From: Triglochin maritima
Taxonomy: Eukaryota > Streptophyta > Magnoliopsida > Alismatales > Juncaginaceae
Length of the DNA: 64,000 nucleotides
Assembly (NCBI GenBank): GCA_963682175.1
Contig: OY821775.1
Coordinates: 49,882,053-49,946,052, forward strand
Direction: 5' to 3'
Below, in pieces: positions 62,923 through 64,000 of the stretch. The notes under the pieces were generated by a model. It was given only the letters and a program-made list of their open reading frames with translations. It made no database searches and was not told where the DNA came from. A program made the position numbers and the translations under genes. The stretch's first letter is position 1, and each line of letters starts with the position of its first letter.

Positions 62923-64000
62923 TGTTAGATCCTAACCTTGCTTACTGTTCTTAATTGTGTTTAGGGGAGGATTAGTGATGGATTGAGATGGACGGCTGAG
63001 ATCGAGTGGGAGAAAAGTATATAAAGGTTGGTTTTACTCTCTCTCCCTCACTCTCTCTCTCGCGTTCTCTTCTCTCTCACTCACTCTCTCTCACTCTAGA
63101 CTCGTCTCTCTCTCGGCGTCGTGTGGCGATCGGAGAGCTCGAGTGTTGTTGTGGAGTCGCCGGAGGAGCGAGGATCGTTGTTGCGTGAGGTTTCGCGAGG
63201 AGGCGCTCGTCGTTGTTTCTTCAAAGGCTTCTTCAAGCCTTAAGGTATGTCAAACTTGCTTTCAAGCTCACATATTGTTAGTGTGGGAGTGGGAGCGGTC
63301 GACGGTAGGCCGTTTCGCGCTCGTCGGACCTGCACAGCCGTTTCTGAACTATAAACGGTCGACCGGTGTTTTGGTTCGGTCGACCGGTTGTAGTGTATTT
63401 TGGGCGAATCCCTCGCACCGGTCGAACGATGCCATTTGGGCGGTCGACCGGTTGTTGCAATTTTAGCGAGAGAAAGATGTCATGTGTATTTTCGGTCGAA
63501 CGGGACCCCTTTGCCGGTCGACCGAAAGTACTGTTGTATGTCGGTTGGGGCGTTGACCATCTAAACGGTCGACCGCCTGTTTGACTCGTTCGACCGACGT
63601 TTAAGTTAACTTATTGGCCGGTCGACCGGAAGTGTGGTTTCGGTCGACCGTGATGTGAGGACTCTGGGTGAGTTCTACTGGTTGTTTTCGGTCGACCGAT
63701 AGGGTTCGGTTGTTCGACCGTTTTACTGTTGATTGCGAAAATGGATTTCTACTAGTGCTTTTCGGTCGACCGGGACCCCTTTGTCGGTCGACCGTTTGGC
63801 GGGTTTTTCGGTTGGGCCAGTTCTCTGGGTGAGGATCGGTCGACCGAAAGCCATGTTTTGTTCGACCGTTTTACACTGTTTTTGTGTGTGTGTGTGTTGC
63901 TATTGATTGGCTAGAAGGCAACGGGTCTCCGACCCTTTTGGGGCGACGACACAGACATTCCGGCCCTATAGCGATTAGTGGTGACATGTGGGTTGTGATT
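62923..64000 (+). mobile_element. LTR 3 of the CGGTCGACCG-rich family, cut by window end
   Basis: It begins TGTTAGATCCTAACC, the family terminus, and closely follows LTR 2: GACGGCTGAGATCGAGTG, a TATATAAAG box near 63018, a CT microsatellite, CTTCAAAGGCTTCTTCAAG, ATGTCAAACTTG, then a dense array of CGGTCGACCG palindromes from 63297 to about 63880. By comparison with the other copies the right half is missing beyond the window. Whether it is a solo LTR or the edge of a full element cannot be seen. Confidence 0.82.

Overview
The window is nuclear DNA of a eudicot-like flowering plant. It is AT-rich, its genes have many introns with plant-type splice sites, and it carries plant-only families: MKK3 with an NTF2 tail, pectin methylesterase and its inhibitor, SOB FIVE-LIKE, HIPP, plant mobile domain, and Ty1/copia, MULE, CACTA and hAT elements. 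I cannot name the species. Exon models below were built by hand by joining reading frames at visible splice sites.

Layout. 0.5-2.9 kb: a pectinesterase gene (+). 3.3-8.9 kb: a complete MKK3-type MAP kinase kinase (-), convergent with it, whose 2.7-kb eighth intron hides a repeat. 9-11.4 kb: non-coding, with a tandem duplication and a C28 tract. 11.9-12.9 kb: weak unidentified open frames. 13.1-14.1 kb: a foldback transposon. 14.25-19.16 kb: a young but mutated Ty1/copia element, inserted into what looks like the presequence exon of an unidentified mitochondrial-protein gene. 19.28-21.5 kb: a solo LTR. 23.1-25.5 kb: a pectinesterase-inhibitor gene (+) with a CACTA element in its intron. 26.3-32.8 kb: a complete-looking Mutator-like element with two convergent genes, a plant mobile domain protein (+) and a transposase fused to an OTU-type cysteine protease (-). 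33.2-35.4 kb: a second solo LTR of the same family. 36.6-37.0 kb: a SOB FIVE-LIKE gene (-). 37-42.4 kb: intergenic, with hAT-type and MULE relics. 42.4-60.0 kb: three ribosomal protein L19e genes (-) plus an RPL19 relic. The middle RPL19 is head-to-head with a PRP38-type splicing factor gene (+, 52.5-56.7 kb). 61.3-62.5 kb: a HIPP metal-binding gene (-). 62.9 kb to the end: a third LTR of the same family, cut by the window.

The host genes do not form a pathway: cell-wall pectin modification (pectinesterase and inhibitor), MAP kinase signalling, translation (RPL19), splicing (PRP38), cytokinin-related growth (SOFL) and metal handling (HIPP). The most unusual material is mobile or recombinational: the two-gene MULE with GC-rich palindrome arrays inside the first introns of both genes; an LTR family studded with the palindrome CGGTCGACCG; and a third RPL19 copy that looks like a gene-conversion mosaic of the other two.
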